Source: Pseudomonas sp. Irchel 3A7 (GTDB lineage Bacteria > Pseudomonadota > Gammaproteobacteria > Pseudomonadales > Pseudomonadaceae). Taken from it: a stretch of 64,000 bases of DNA. The translations under genes and the position numbers were made by a program. Shown one piece after another: positions 43,098 through 52,783 of this stretch. Under the pieces are notes generated by a model, which did not search any database, was not told the origin of the DNA, and saw only the letters and a program-made list of their open reading frames with translations. Position 1 is the stretch's first letter, and every line of letters begins with the position of its first letter. The stretch lies in contig NZ_FYED01000015.1 in NCBI RefSeq assembly GCF_900187565.1, positions 1 to 64,000 of the forward strand, given 5' to 3'.

Positions 43098-43805
43098 ATG
43101 AACTCGATCTCCCGCGCCGTACCTGAAGTGGCGCTGCAAGCCATCCGCAAACTGATCACCGAGCAAGGCTTCGGCCCGGGCGATGCCTTGCCCTCGCAAC
43201 GGGACCTGGCGCTGCAATTGGGGGTCAGTCGGGCGTCGTTGCGCGAGGCATTGTCGTCGCTCAGTGCGCTGGGCGTCATCAGCATCCAGCCGGGCAAAGG
43301 TGTATTCGTGCAGTCGCCGGTGGATCTGCCGCGAGGCGAGGCGACACCCGGTTGGCCTTTCGCGGCGCAGGCGTCGCCATTGGATATTTTCCAGTTGCGC
43401 TACGCGCTGGAGGGGTTTGCCGCGGGGTTGGCCGCCGTGACGTTGAGTACCGATGAGCTCGATGCGCTGGAAGACAATGTCGCCGCCATGCGTGGCGAAC
43501 TGAAGGCTGGCGACTTCGAAGCCGCGGCGCGCCTGGACTTCGAATTCCACCGGCGCATTCTGCTGGCCAGCGGCAATCAGGCGATGTTGAGCATCCTGAC
43601 CGCCAGCGCCGACATCTTCCTGGAAAGCCAGAAGCTACCGTTCATCCGGGCCGAAAGGGCCATGGAAACGTGGCAGGAACACCGCAAAATCCTTCGCGCG
43701 CTGGCTCGCCGGGCCTCTGGCGCTGCGCAGAAGGCCATGCACGAACACGTACGCAACGCGGCGCTGCGCACCGGGATCGCCTTCGTCGCTCCCGCCACGG
43801 CGTGA
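43098..43805 (+). CDS. FadR/GntR family transcriptional regulator (FCD domain)
   Basis: A 235-residue regulator. The winged helix-turn-helix (about 5-70) has FGPGDALPSQRDLALQLGVSRASLREALSSLSALGVISIQPGKGVFV, and the FCD ligand-binding domain (about 95-225) has LRYALEGFAAGLAAV, DFEFHRRILLASGN and the C-terminal AMHEHVRNA with the metal-type His. ATG 43098 is taken after GGAAAA; an earlier in-frame ATG at 43023 would add 25 residues. The divergent amino-acid importer is its likely target. Confidence 0.9.
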   Translation: MNSISRAVPEVALQAIRKLITEQGFGPGDALPSQRDLALQLGVSRASLREALSSLSALGVISIQPGKGVFVQSPVDLPRGEATPGWPFAAQASPLDIFQLRYALEGFAAGLAAVTLSTDELDALEDNVAAMRGELKAGDFEAAARLDFEFHRRILLASGNQAMLSILTASADIFLESQKLPFIRAERAMETWQEHRKILRALARRASGAAQKAMHEHVRNAALRTGIAFVAPATA

Positions 43806-43883
43806 CCCGGGCTATACCCAAACTCATGGACCACCATAGCGAGACTCAATCAACTGCGGCTTCCTGAACACGGGAAGGGCAGC

Positions 43884-43889
43884 TATGAT
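43884..43889 (+). promoter_or_regulatory. Possible -10 of the trxA promoter
   Basis: TATGAT matches five of six consensus bases, 38 bases before the trxA ATG. The -35 region at the correct distance (TTCCTG) is poor, so the call is tentative. Confidence 0.35.
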
Positions 43890-43926
43890 GGGCCACGTTT
43901 TTTTGCTTACAACCCTGGAGAATTCC

Positions 43927-44256
43927 ATGAGCAGCGATCTTATCAAACACGTTAGCGACGCTAGCTTCGAGGCCGACGTACTCAAGGCTGAAGGCGCTGT
44001 ACTGGTCGACTACTGGGCTGAGTGGTGCGGCCCTTGCAAAATGATCGCTCCTGTTCTGGACGAAATTGCCGAGACCTACAAAGGCAAGCTGACCGTTGCC
44101 AAACTGAACATCGACGAAAACCAGGAAACCCCGGCCAAGCATGGCGTGCGTGGTATCCCGACCCTGATGCTGTTCAAGAACGGCAACGTTGAAGCGACCA
44201 AGGTCGGCGCACTGTCGAAGTCGCAACTGGCGGCTTTCCTCGACGCCAACATCTAA
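43927..44256 (+). CDS. trxA: Thioredoxin TrxA
   Basis: A 109-residue thioredoxin, the general cytosolic disulfide reductase. The active site WCGPC has Cys34 and Cys37, and the cis-proline is in VRGIPTLMLF. The start MSSDLIKHVSDASFEADVL is the family N-terminus; ATG 43927 follows TGGAGA. It has its own terminator and precedes rho, as in E. coli and P. aeruginosa. Confidence 0.98.
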   Translation: MSSDLIKHVSDASFEADVLKAEGAVLVDYWAEWCGPCKMIAPVLDEIAETYKGKLTVAKLNIDENQETPAKHGVRGIPTLMLFKNGNVEATKVGALSKSQLAAFLDANI

Positions 44257-44276
44257 GCGTCGTTGTAACCTGTCAT

Positions 44277-44308
44277 CGAAAAGGCCCCGCAAATAGCGGG
44301 GCCTTTTC
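44277..44308 (+). terminator. Rho-independent terminator after trxA
   Basis: GAAAAGGCCCCGC-AAATA-GCGGGGCCTTTTC lies 20 bases after the trxA stop and separates it from the rho leader. Confidence 0.9.
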
Positions 44309-44504
44309 GTTATTGAGGGCTAGACGCTCCGAAACTCAGGTGATACATTCGGCCCCGCACTGGTTTCTCCATTGCCCCCTGCTAGCCGTCGCCGACGCTC
44401 TCCTTTTCGAATAAGTACGCGATCCTGTCGCCTTCTCCGCGGCGCGGCCTCATTAAGCCAAAAGCTTAATTTCCCCCCTCCATAAATGATTACGTCATTC
44501 CTAT
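44309..44504 (+). promoter_or_regulatory. rho leader region, pyrimidine rich
   Basis: The 196 bases before rho are rich in C and T with few Gs between 44365 and 44420 and again 44466-44480 (AATTTCCCCCCTCC), the kind of sequence Rho binds. A perfect inverted repeat TTAAGC-CAAAA-GCTTAA is at 44453-44469. In other bacteria rho limits its own leader transcription; the same is likely here but unproven. Confidence 0.4.
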
Positions 44505-45764
<1,260 letters not shown>

Positions 45765-45780
45765 GTCGATAGTCCAGCCA

Positions 45781-45804
45781 GAAGCCGGGGAAACCCGGCT
45801 TTTT
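45781..45804 (+). terminator. Rho-independent terminator after rho
   Basis: AAGCCGGG-GAAA-CCCGGCTTTTT lies 18 bases past the rho stop codon. Confidence 0.88.
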
Positions 45805-45906
45805 GCTATCTGAATTTTGATGATCTGGCAGTTCGTTGTTCTGAACCGAGGGGTTCGGCGCTAAACTGCCTGCCCCCGAACGCCACGGCCAACACGAGGC
45901 TCACGC

Positions 45907-47373
45907 ATGCAGTATCGCGACTTGCGCGACTTTATCAGCGGGCTGGAAAAGCGCGGTGAACTCAAGCGCATCCAGGTTCCGGTGTCCCCAGTACTCGAAA
46001 TGACCGAGGTCTGCGATCGCACCTTGCGCGCCAAGGGTCCGGCCCTGCTTTTCGAAAAACCCACCGGTTTTGATATCCCCGTGCTCGGCAACCTGTTCGG
46101 TACCCCCGAGCGCGTTGCATTGGGCATGGGCGCCGAAGCGGTCAGCGAGCTGCGCGAGATCGGCAAATTGCTGGCGTTCCTCAAGGAGCCCGAGCCGCCG
46201 AAAGGCCTTAAAGACGCCTGGTCCAAGCTGCCGATCTTCCGCAAGATCATCTCGATGGCGCCTAAAGTCGTCAAAGACGCGATCTGTCAGGAAGTGGTCA
46301 TCGAAGGCGACGACGTCGATCTGGCGAAGTTGCCGGTGCAGACCTGCTGGCCGGGCGACGTCGCACCGCTGATCACCTGGGGTCTGACCGTCACCAAGGG
46401 TCCGAACAAAGACCGGCAGAACCTCGGTATCTACCGGCAGCAGGTGATTGGCCGCAACAAAGTCATCATGCGCTGGCTGAGCCATCGTGGCGGCGCGCTG
46501 GATTACCGCGAGTGGTGCGAGAAGCACCCCGGCCAGCCGTTCCCGGTCTCCGTGGCGCTGGGTGCCGATCCCGCGACCATTCTTGGCGCCGTCACGCCGG
46601 TGCCGGACAGCCTCTCCGAATACGCCTTCGCCGGTCTGCTGCGTGGTAACCGCACCGAACTGGTGAAGTGTCGCGGCAACGACCTGCAAGTGCCGGCCAC
46701 CGCCGAAATCATCCTTGAAGGTGTGATCCATCCGGGCGAGATGGCCGATGAGGGGCCGTACGGCGACCACACCGGTTACTACAACGAAGTCGACAGCTTC
46801 CCGGTGTTCACGGTCGAGCGCATTACCCATCGCATCAAGCCGATTTATCACAGCACCTATACGGGGCGACCACCGGATGAGCCGGCGATTCTCGGCGTGG
46901 CGCTCAACGAAGTGTTCGTGCCTATCCTGCAGAAGCAGTTTCCGGAAATCACCGACTTCTACCTGCCGCCCGAAGGCTGTTCGTACCGCATGGCCGTCGT
47001 GACCATGAAGAAGTCGTATCCGGGGCATGCCAAGCGGGTAATGCTTGGTGTCTGGTCGTTTTTGCGACAGTTCATGTACACCAAGTTCGTTATCGTCACT
47101 GACGACGATATCAACGCGCGGGACTGGAACGATGTGATCTGGGCCATCACCACGCGTATGGACCCCAAGCGCGACACGGTGATGATCGAGAACACGCCGA
47201 TCGACTACCTCGACTTCGCCTCGCCGGTCTCCGGCCTGGGTTCGAAGATGGGCCTCGATGCCACGCATAAGTGGCCAGGCGAAACCACGCGTGAATGGGG
47301 TCGGGTGATCGTCAAGGACGACGCCGTGACCCAGCGGATCGATGCCATCTGGAATCAGTTAGGAATAGATTGA
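45907..47373 (+). CDS. ubiD: 4-hydroxy-3-polyprenylbenzoate decarboxylase UbiD
   Basis: A 488-residue prenylated-FMN enzyme of ubiquinone synthesis. The family signatures MQYRDLRDFISGLEKRGELKRIQ, LGADPATILGAVTPVPDSLSEYAFAGLLRG, and the active EMADEGPYGDHTGYYN (E-x...E-R network: TVERITHR) are visible. The cofactor needs UbiX, which is not in the window. Its TGA overlaps the ATG of the next reductase gene by one base. Confidence 0.96.
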   Translation: MQYRDLRDFISGLEKRGELKRIQVPVSPVLEMTEVCDRTLRAKGPALLFEKPTGFDIPVLGNLFGTPERVALGMGAEAVSELREIGKLLAFLKEPEPPKGLKDAWSKLPIFRKIISMAPKVVKDAICQEVVIEGDDVDLAKLPVQTCWPGDVAPLITWGLTVTKGPNKDRQNLGIYRQQVIGRNKVIMRWLSHRGGALDYREWCEKHPGQPFPVSVALGADPATILGAVTPVPDSLSEYAFAGLLRGNRTELVKCRGNDLQVPATAEIILEGVIHPGEMADEGPYGDHTGYYNEVDSFPVFTVERITHRIKPIYHSTYTGRPPDEPAILGVALNEVFVPILQKQFPEITDFYLPPEGCSYRMAVVTMKKSYPGHAKRVMLGVWSFLRQFMYTKFVIVTDDDINARDWNDVIWAITTRMDPKRDTVMIENTPIDYLDFASPVSGLGSKMGLDATHKWPGETTREWGRVIVKDDAVTQRIDAIWNQLGID

Positions 47374-48341
47374 TGCGTGTAACCTTGCAGCCCTCCGGAG
47401 CAGTGCTGGATATCTTGCCCGGCGAGCGGATTCTCGATGGCGCACGGCGTCTGGGCTATGAATGCCCGCAAAGCTGTCGCAACGGCAATTGCCACGTGTG
47501 CGCGGCGCTGCTGGTCGAAGGCAGTGTCGAACAGGCCGGGCATGTGCGTGACCATGGCGAGTTCTACACTTGCATAGCAGAGCCGCTGGAAGACTGCATC
47601 GTGCTGTGGGATGGCGTGCTCGCGCTGGGAGAATTGCCGGTGCGCAGTCTGTCGTGTCAGGTCACCAGTTGCACCGAGGTCGGTGGTGATACCTGGCGGG
47701 TGCGGCTGCGGGCGCCGGCCGGCAAGCCGCCGCGCTACCACGCCGGGCAGTACCTGATGATCCACCGGGAAAACGGCGAAAAGTCGTCCTTTTCCCTGGC
47801 CTCGGCGCCTTCGGGCGGGCGTGATCTGGAAATCCACGTGCTGGCGCGCGAGGCCAGTGCACAAAGTTTGATCAAACAGCTGCAGCGCGACTCGCTGGTG
47901 CGAATCGACATGCCGTTCGGTGATGCACACCTGGCCGAGTTGCCGGACGGTCCATTGGTGTTGATCGCCGCGGGCACCGGCATGGGCCAGATTCATGGCC
48001 TGATCGAACATTGCCGCGCGACCGGCTTCAAGCACCCGGTTCATCTGTATTGGGGCGTGCGTCGTCCAGAAGACTTCTACGAAGTCGAACATTGGGATGA
48101 GTGGCTGAAGCTACCTAATCTGTTCCTGCACAAAGTCGTCAGCGATCACTGCGGTTGGCAGGGGCGTTGCGGCATGTTGCATGAAGCGGTATGCGAAGAC
48201 TTTCCCGACCTCAAGGCCTTGCACGTGTATGCCAGTGGTTCGCCGGCGATGGTCTACGGCACGCTGGATGCGCTGGTCGAGGCGGGGATGGATGCGCACC
48301 AGATGCGCGCCGACGTGTTTGCGTATGCGCCACGCTCTTGA
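47373..48341 (+). CDS. 2Fe-2S ferredoxin / FAD-NAD reductase
   Basis: A 322-residue protein with a plant-type ferredoxin domain (1-90, CPQSCRNGNCHVCAALL with the C-x4-C-x2-C and a later C in YTCIAEP), an FAD-binding barrel (RYHAGQYLMIHRENGEKSSFSLAS) and an NAD lobe (LVLIAAGTGMGQIHGLIEHC). It is often called CDP-6-deoxy-delta-3,4-glucoseen reductase, but no such sugar pathway is present here. Start TGATG overlaps ubiD, so it is co-translated with it and could supply electrons to a Ubi or UbiX-linked step; that is inference. Confidence 0.88.
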   Translation: MRVTLQPSGAVLDILPGERILDGARRLGYECPQSCRNGNCHVCAALLVEGSVEQAGHVRDHGEFYTCIAEPLEDCIVLWDGVLALGELPVRSLSCQVTSCTEVGGDTWRVRLRAPAGKPPRYHAGQYLMIHRENGEKSSFSLASAPSGGRDLEIHVLAREASAQSLIKQLQRDSLVRIDMPFGDAHLAELPDGPLVLIAAGTGMGQIHGLIEHCRATGFKHPVHLYWGVRRPEDFYEVEHWDEWLKLPNLFLHKVVSDHCGWQGRCGMLHEAVCEDFPDLKALHVYASGSPAMVYGTLDALVEAGMDAHQMRADVFAYAPRS

Positions 48342-48363
48342 TCCCAGATCCTGACGCCATCCC

Positions 48364-48464
48364 TGTAGGAGCGAGCTCTGCTCGCGATGGTCGTCACGAT
48401 TGCGCGGGGCATCTGGCTGTCCGCGGTGTTCTTGAGTCCATCGCGAGCAGAGCTCGCTCCTACA
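48364..48464. repeat. REPIN, 101 bases, TGTAGGAG type
   Basis: TGTAGGAGCGAGCTCTGCTC and GAGCAGAGCTCGCTCCTACA face each other. The spacer shares GATGGTCGTCACGATTGCGCGG and the end CATCGCGAGC with the elements at 13433 and 55616. Confidence 0.92.
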
Positions 48465-48660
48465 GGGTTTATAACCCTCTATATAGCCCATCGGTATTTA
48501 TAAAAACTTATAAATGTCGGTAGGTTATATCTGGTTCAAGTGATTAATTAAGAGTTGCGCCAATGCGCTTCAATTACTTGAATACATATGTGCCTTATAG
48601 CTACAGCGGTGCGTTCTATTTAGTAATTGTTTATTCGCGGGGAGCTGAACGCTATTCGCC
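48465..48660. other. AT-rich leader of the ChaC-like gene
   Basis: This stretch is unusually AT-rich for the window. It holds an imperfect inverted repeat TTCAAGTGATTAA (48535-48547) / TCAATTACTTGAA (48570-48582) around a GCGC-CAAT-GCGC inner hairpin. It lies about 80 bases before the ATG and may be an operator. I see no gene. Confidence 0.5.
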
Positions 48661-49329
48661 ATGAGCGCCATTGAATCTTCGATTTTGAACCTGGCTTACC
48701 CGCCGCGGCTCGACCTGGGGCCGCAGCTCACCCATGAACAATTGCTCAGCTCGATGCAATCGACCATGGCGCGCCACAAGGGCGGGCCGGTGTGGCTATT
48801 CGCTTACGGATCGCTGATCTGGCGCCCGGAGTGCACAGCGGTCGAGCGAGTGCGCGGGCGTGTGCATGGCTACCATCGCGGTTTGTACCTGTGGTCCCAC
48901 GAACATCGCGGCACCCCGGAAATGCCCGGGTTGGTGTTCGGCCTGGATCGCGGCGGCTCTTGCAGCGGATTCGCCTATCGCTTGCCGGAAGAACAACTGG
49001 ACGCTTCGTTGTATGCGCTGTGGAAGCGCGAGATGCCTTTTCCATCCTACCGCCCGCACTGGCTCAACTGCCGGCTTGAAGACGGCAATCAGGTTCAGGC
49101 CTTGGGATTTGTTCTGGAGCGGCATCTGCCCAGCTACGCAGGCAACTTGCCGGATCACGTGTTGAGCCACGTGTTCGAAAACGCTTGCGGGCGTTACGGC
49201 ACCACTCGCGATTATGTCGAGCAGACCGCCCACGCCCTGCGAAGCCACGCCATGCCAGACCGAAATCTGGAGGCGCGGCTCAAGCGCTGCAAATCAAAGG
49301 TTGATCAGGCGATCGCTTCGCGGCTCTGA
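48661..49329 (+). CDS. Gamma-glutamylcyclotransferase (ChaC-like)
   Basis: A 222-residue protein of the ChaC family. The substrate loop VWLFAYGSLIWRPE (near residue 41) is the YGSL motif, and the catalytic Glu lies in the later GLVFGLDRGGSCSGFAYRLPEEQL segment. ChaC enzymes cleave the gamma-glutamyl bond of glutathione to 5-oxoproline and Cys-Gly. It overlaps the convergent glpT stop by 25 bases. AT-rich sequence precedes it. Confidence 0.9.
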   Translation: MSAIESSILNLAYPPRLDLGPQLTHEQLLSSMQSTMARHKGGPVWLFAYGSLIWRPECTAVERVRGRVHGYHRGLYLWSHEHRGTPEMPGLVFGLDRGGSCSGFAYRLPEEQLDASLYALWKREMPFPSYRPHWLNCRLEDGNQVQALGFVLERHLPSYAGNLPDHVLSHVFENACGRYGTTRDYVEQTAHALRSHAMPDRNLEARLKRCKSKVDQAIASRL

Positions 49330-50654
49330 CTGGCGACTTGCTTGTGCCACAGCGTTGGCGCAAGGAAAGCCATTGCCAGCAGGCAGGCACCGATCAACAG
49401 AACGAAACCGCCGTCCCAGCCGAAATGGTCCACGGTGTAGCCCATCGCTGCACTGGCTGCGACCGAACCACCCAGGTATCCGAACAGACCGGTGAAGCCG
49501 GCAGCCGTACCGGCGGCTTTCTTCGGTGCCAGTTCCAGCGCTTGCAGGCCGATCAGCATCACCGGGCCATAGATCAGGAAGCCGATGGAAACCAGCGCGA
49601 TCATGTCGACCGTCGGGTTGCCGGCCGGGTTGAGCCAGTACACCAGCGTCGCCACGGTCACCAGTGCCATGAACACCATGCCGGTCAGGCCACGGTTGCC
49701 ACGGAAGATCTTGTCCGACATCCAGCCGCACAGCAGCGTGCCCGGAATACCGGCCCACTCGTAGAAGAAGTACGCCCACGACGTCTTGTCCACGGTGAAG
49801 CCCTTGGCTTCCTTGAGGTAGGTCGGTGCCCAGTCCAGTACGCCATAGCGCAAAAGGTAGACAAAGACGTTGGCCAGGGCGATGTACCAGAGCATTTTGT
49901 TGCGCAGCACGTATTTGACGAAGATTTCCTTGGCGCTGAATTCTTCTTCGTGGCTGGCGTCGTAGCCTTCCGGGTAGTCATTCTTGTATTTCTCGATCGG
50001 CGGCAGGCCGACCGATTGCGGGGTGTCGCGCATGGTGATGAAGGCAAACACCGCCACCGCCATGGCCACCGCCGCCGGCACGTAGAACGCCGCGTGCCAG
50101 TCGTTGAACAGGCCCATGCCGATCAGGAACAGCGGGCCGATCAAGCCGCCGCCAACGTTGTGTGCCACGTTCCACAGCGACACCACGCCGCCGCGTTCCT
50201 TCTGCGACCACCAGTGCACCATGGTCCGCCCACTCGGCGGCCAGCCCATGCCTTGCGCCCAGCCATTGATGAACAGCAGGACGAACATGATGGTCACGCT
50301 GGACGTCGCCCAATGCGTAAAACCGAAAATGAACATTACTGCAGCCGAGACCATCAGGCCGAACGGCAGGAAGAAGCGCGGGTTGGAACGGTCGGAAACA
50401 ATGCCCATCAGGAACTTGGACAAGCCGTAGGCAATGGCAATCGCCGACAACGCCACGCCCAGCTCACCGCGGGTGTAACCCTCTTCGATCAGGTAAGGCA
50501 TGGCCAGGGAGAAGTTTTTGCGCAGCAGGTAATAACCGGCGTAACCGATGAAGATACCGGCGAAGATCTGCCAGCGCAGGCGTCGGTAGGTGCTGTCTAT
50601 TTTTTCTTCAGGCAGTGGAGCCTGATGTGCGGCAGGACGAAAGAAAGCAAACAT
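49305..50654 (-). CDS. glpT: Glycerol-3-phosphate transporter GlpT
   Basis: A 449-residue MFS antiporter that imports glycerol-3-phosphate in exchange for phosphate. The N-terminal FIGYAGYYLLRKNFSLAMPYL holds the conserved Arg and Lys, GMGWPPSGRTMVHWWSQKERGG is the OPA signature, and the second half carries DWAPTYLKEAKGF and the WAGIPGTLLCGWMSDK repeat. Twelve membrane segments. A GlpR-like operator lies about 50 bases upstream of its start. Confidence 0.95.
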   Translation of the reverse strand: MFAFFRPAAHQAPLPEEKIDSTYRRLRWQIFAGIFIGYAGYYLLRKNFSLAMPYLIEEGYTRGELGVALSAIAIAYGLSKFLMGIVSDRSNPRFFLPFGLMVSAAVMFIFGFTHWATSSVTIMFVLLFINGWAQGMGWPPSGRTMVHWWSQKERGGVVSLWNVAHNVGGGLIGPLFLIGMGLFNDWHAAFYVPAAVAMAVAVFAFITMRDTPQSVGLPPIEKYKNDYPEGYDASHEEEFSAKEIFVKYVLRNKMLWYIALANVFVYLLRYGVLDWAPTYLKEAKGFTVDKTSWAYFFYEWAGIPGTLLCGWMSDKIFRGNRGLTGMVFMALVTVATLVYWLNPAGNPTVDMIALVSIGFLIYGPVMLIGLQALELAPKKAAGTAAGFTGLFGYLGGSVAASAAMGYTVDHFGWDGGFVLLIGACLLAMAFLAPTLWHKQVASQSREAIA

Positions 50655-50983
50655 TCAAAAGCTCCAGTTTTCTTGTTTTGACTGCGGATGCGAATATTAC
50701 AGTTTCGTTACCGAAAATAGCACTGGGTCTCATCGACCAAATAGCGGAAATGTTGGAAGTCGAGCGTTCCTTTATGAACATGTCGCTCAGACATAAATGA
50801 AAGACGGTGTAGGAAGGGTTACCTGGTGCCGCAATGAGACGCCTGATTCTTCCGGAGTAGGGCAGGTGTTTGGGAAATGTCCTGCATGGCTACCGGAAGC
50901 CATGACCTTCAGCCCAAAGCCTTCGATCTTTACCCTTTGTCCTGCTGCCAGGTCTGGCAATTCAGGTGCGAAGGGGAGGCGTT
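50655..50983. other. Divergent region between glpT and the TonB-domain gene
   Basis: This 329-base gap contains the GlpR-like operator near the glpT end and two short hairpins (ATGGCT-ACCGGA-AGCCAT at 50886-50903 and TGCCA-GGTC-TGGCA near 50947). I see no gene in it. Confidence 0.5.
50703..50716. promoter_or_regulatory. GlpR-like operator upstream of glpT
   Basis: TTTCG-TTAC-CGAAA is a palindrome with the core TTCG-N4-CGAA, which is the core of the known E. coli GlpR operator (TTCGATAACGAA). It lies 49 bases before the glpT ATG, where a repressor would block transcription. The link is inferred from sequence and context. Confidence 0.5.
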
Positions 50984-51601
50984 ATGCGGTGGGTGGTTTG
51001 TGTGGTGCTGTTGTTGGTGTTGTCTGTTGAAAGCAGAGCGGGCGAGGTGTTTCTGATACCGGAGCACAACCCCAAGCCGATTTACCCGCCAGCGCTGCAA
51101 CGGGCCGGGATCATCGGCAATGTCCGGGTCAGGTTCGTGGTCCATGCCGATGGTTCAGTCAGCAAAGTGAGCATTTTGCAAAGCGACCACCCTGATCTTG
51201 CCGAGGCGACCCGGGTTGCGGTAGGTCAGTGGCGGTTCAAGCCCTGGACGATCGAGGGGGACAAGCCAGCCGAGCAGGAAGTGATTGCGCCGATGATCTT
51301 CGGGTTCGACTCAGCGCTGCCACTTCACCTCAATGAATGGCTCAAGGCGTTGAAATGCCGCGAACTCAACGAAATCACCGTTAACACCCCGGAACACGCC
51401 TGGGCTGATACCCCTGCGTTCCACTACACCCGTGCCTATCTATCGAACGCCTTTTCTACGACAACGTTGCCTAATGAGCGGCGCCTGGCGCTGATAGCCA
51501 GGATGAACAGGAAAGTCCCGATCATTGTCAGGCAATGCCTGAACAGCCCGGTTTCCAGATATGTGAGGTTTTTGCCGGAGGAGATTCGCAAGTTGCTTTA
51601 G
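50984..51601 (+). CDS. Exported TonB-domain protein with C-terminal extension
   Basis: A 205-residue protein. Residues 1-18 (MRWVVCVVLLLVLSVESRAG) are a cleavable signal. A TonB C-terminal domain directly follows (about 25-100: PKPIYPPALQRAGIIGNVRVRFVVHADGSVSKVSILQSDHPDLAEATRVAVGQWRFKP), then about 105 residues of unknown type with two cysteines (LKCRELNE and VRQCLNSP). The proline-rich spacer of true TonB is missing, and no exbB/exbD genes are near. It follows AAGGGGAGG. The role in energy transduction is doubtful. Confidence 0.82.
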   Translation: MRWVVCVVLLLVLSVESRAGEVFLIPEHNPKPIYPPALQRAGIIGNVRVRFVVHADGSVSKVSILQSDHPDLAEATRVAVGQWRFKPWTIEGDKPAEQEVIAPMIFGFDSALPLHLNEWLKALKCRELNEITVNTPEHAWADTPAFHYTRAYLSNAFSTTTLPNERRLALIARMNRKVPIIVRQCLNSPVSRYVRFLPEEIRKLL

Positions 51602-51608
51602 TGTTGTC

Positions 51609-51646
51609 CGGTCTGGACAGTGTCAGCGGCTGTCCAGACCGATTTT
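51609..51646 (+). terminator. Terminator after the TonB-domain gene
   Basis: A perfect 12-base inverted repeat CGGTCTGGACAG / CTGTCCAGACCG with a 9-base loop, followed by ATTTT. It lies between convergent genes and likely serves the plus strand. Confidence 0.85.
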
Positions 51647-51655
51647 GGGGAGTCG

Positions 51656-52633
51656 TCAGCGAACCTGCACCACCACCTTACCGACCGCCTTGCGCTGGCC
51701 AAGATCATTGATGGCTTGTGCGGCATCACTCAGCGGATACACCTGCGACACCAGCGGCTTCAATTTGCCTTCGGCAAACCAGCCAAACAATTGCTGGAAG
51801 TTCGCCGCGTTGTCCTGTGGCTGACGCTGGGCAAACGAGCCCCAGAACACACCGAGTACGGCTGCGCCTTTAAGCAGGGCGAGGTTGACCGGGAGTTCGG
51901 GAATGCGACCGCTGGCGAAGCCGACCACCAGCAGGCGGCCGTTCCAGGCGATAGCACGGATAGCCTGGTCGAACAGGTCGCCGCCCACCGGATCGTAGAT
52001 CACGTCGGCGCCCTGGCCATCGGTCAGACGCTTGATTTCATCCTTGAGGCTGGTTTCGCTGTAGTTGATCAGTTCATCGGCACCGGCAGCCTTGGCCACG
52101 GCCAGTTTTTCGGCGCTGCTGGCGGCGGCGATCACCCGGGCGCCCATGGCCTTGCCGATTTCCACAGCTGCAAGGCCGACACCGCCCGAGGCGCCGAGTA
52201 CCAGCAGGGTTTCACCGGGTTGCAGGTTGCCGCGCTGCTTGAGCGCGTGCATCGAGGTGCCGTAGGTCATGCTGAAGGCGGCGGCGGTATTGAAGTCCAT
52301 GGACGGCGGGATCGGCAGCACGTTGTAGCCCGGCACTGCGACCTGTTCGGCAAAGCTGCCCCAGCCCGTCAGGGCCATGACCCGGTCGCCGACTTTCAGG
52401 TGGCTGACCTTTTCGCCCACTGCGCTGACCACGCCGGCCGCTTCGCCGCCCGGGGAAAACGGGAAGGGCGGTTTGAACTGGTACTTGCCCTCGATGATCA
52501 GCGTGTCCGGGAAATTCACCCCGGCGGCGTGCACGTCCAGCAGGATTTCGTTCTTCTTCGCGACAGGACTGGCGACGTCTTCCAGCACCAGCGATTCGGC
52601 AGGGCCGAAGGCTTTGCACAGCACGGCTTTCAT
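51656..52633 (-). CDS. NADPH:quinone oxidoreductase family protein
   Basis: A 325-residue zinc-independent medium-chain dehydrogenase/reductase. The start MKAVLCKAFGPAESLVLEDVASP, the FPDTLIIEGKYQFKPPFPFSPGGEAAGVV segment and the nucleotide loop LVLGASGGVGLAAVEIGKAMGARVIAAASS (near 145) are typical of quinone reductases of the QorA group. Zinc ligands are absent. It probably reduces quinones or enals with NADPH in the cytosol. Stand-alone gene, divergent from the FliL-like gene. Confidence 0.92.
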   Translation of the reverse strand: MKAVLCKAFGPAESLVLEDVASPVAKKNEILLDVHAAGVNFPDTLIIEGKYQFKPPFPFSPGGEAAGVVSAVGEKVSHLKVGDRVMALTGWGSFAEQVAVPGYNVLPIPPSMDFNTAAAFSMTYGTSMHALKQRGNLQPGETLLVLGASGGVGLAAVEIGKAMGARVIAAASSAEKLAVAKAAGADELINYSETSLKDEIKRLTDGQGADVIYDPVGGDLFDQAIRAIAWNGRLLVVGFASGRIPELPVNLALLKGAAVLGVFWGSFAQRQPQDNAANFQQLFGWFAEGKLKPLVSQVYPLSDAAQAINDLGQRKAVGKVVVQVR

Positions 52634-52783
52634 CAGGGCTATTCCTTTGGGAGTGATGGCCGATAAGTGTAGGTGTGTGAGTCAACGGGTCAACGAGCAT
52701 GCCCCGCCCTGATAGTCAGCCATAAGCTTGTGCTTGAACGACGGGTCGTTATGCTAGGCCGCAAACCGGATAAGGAGTGAATT

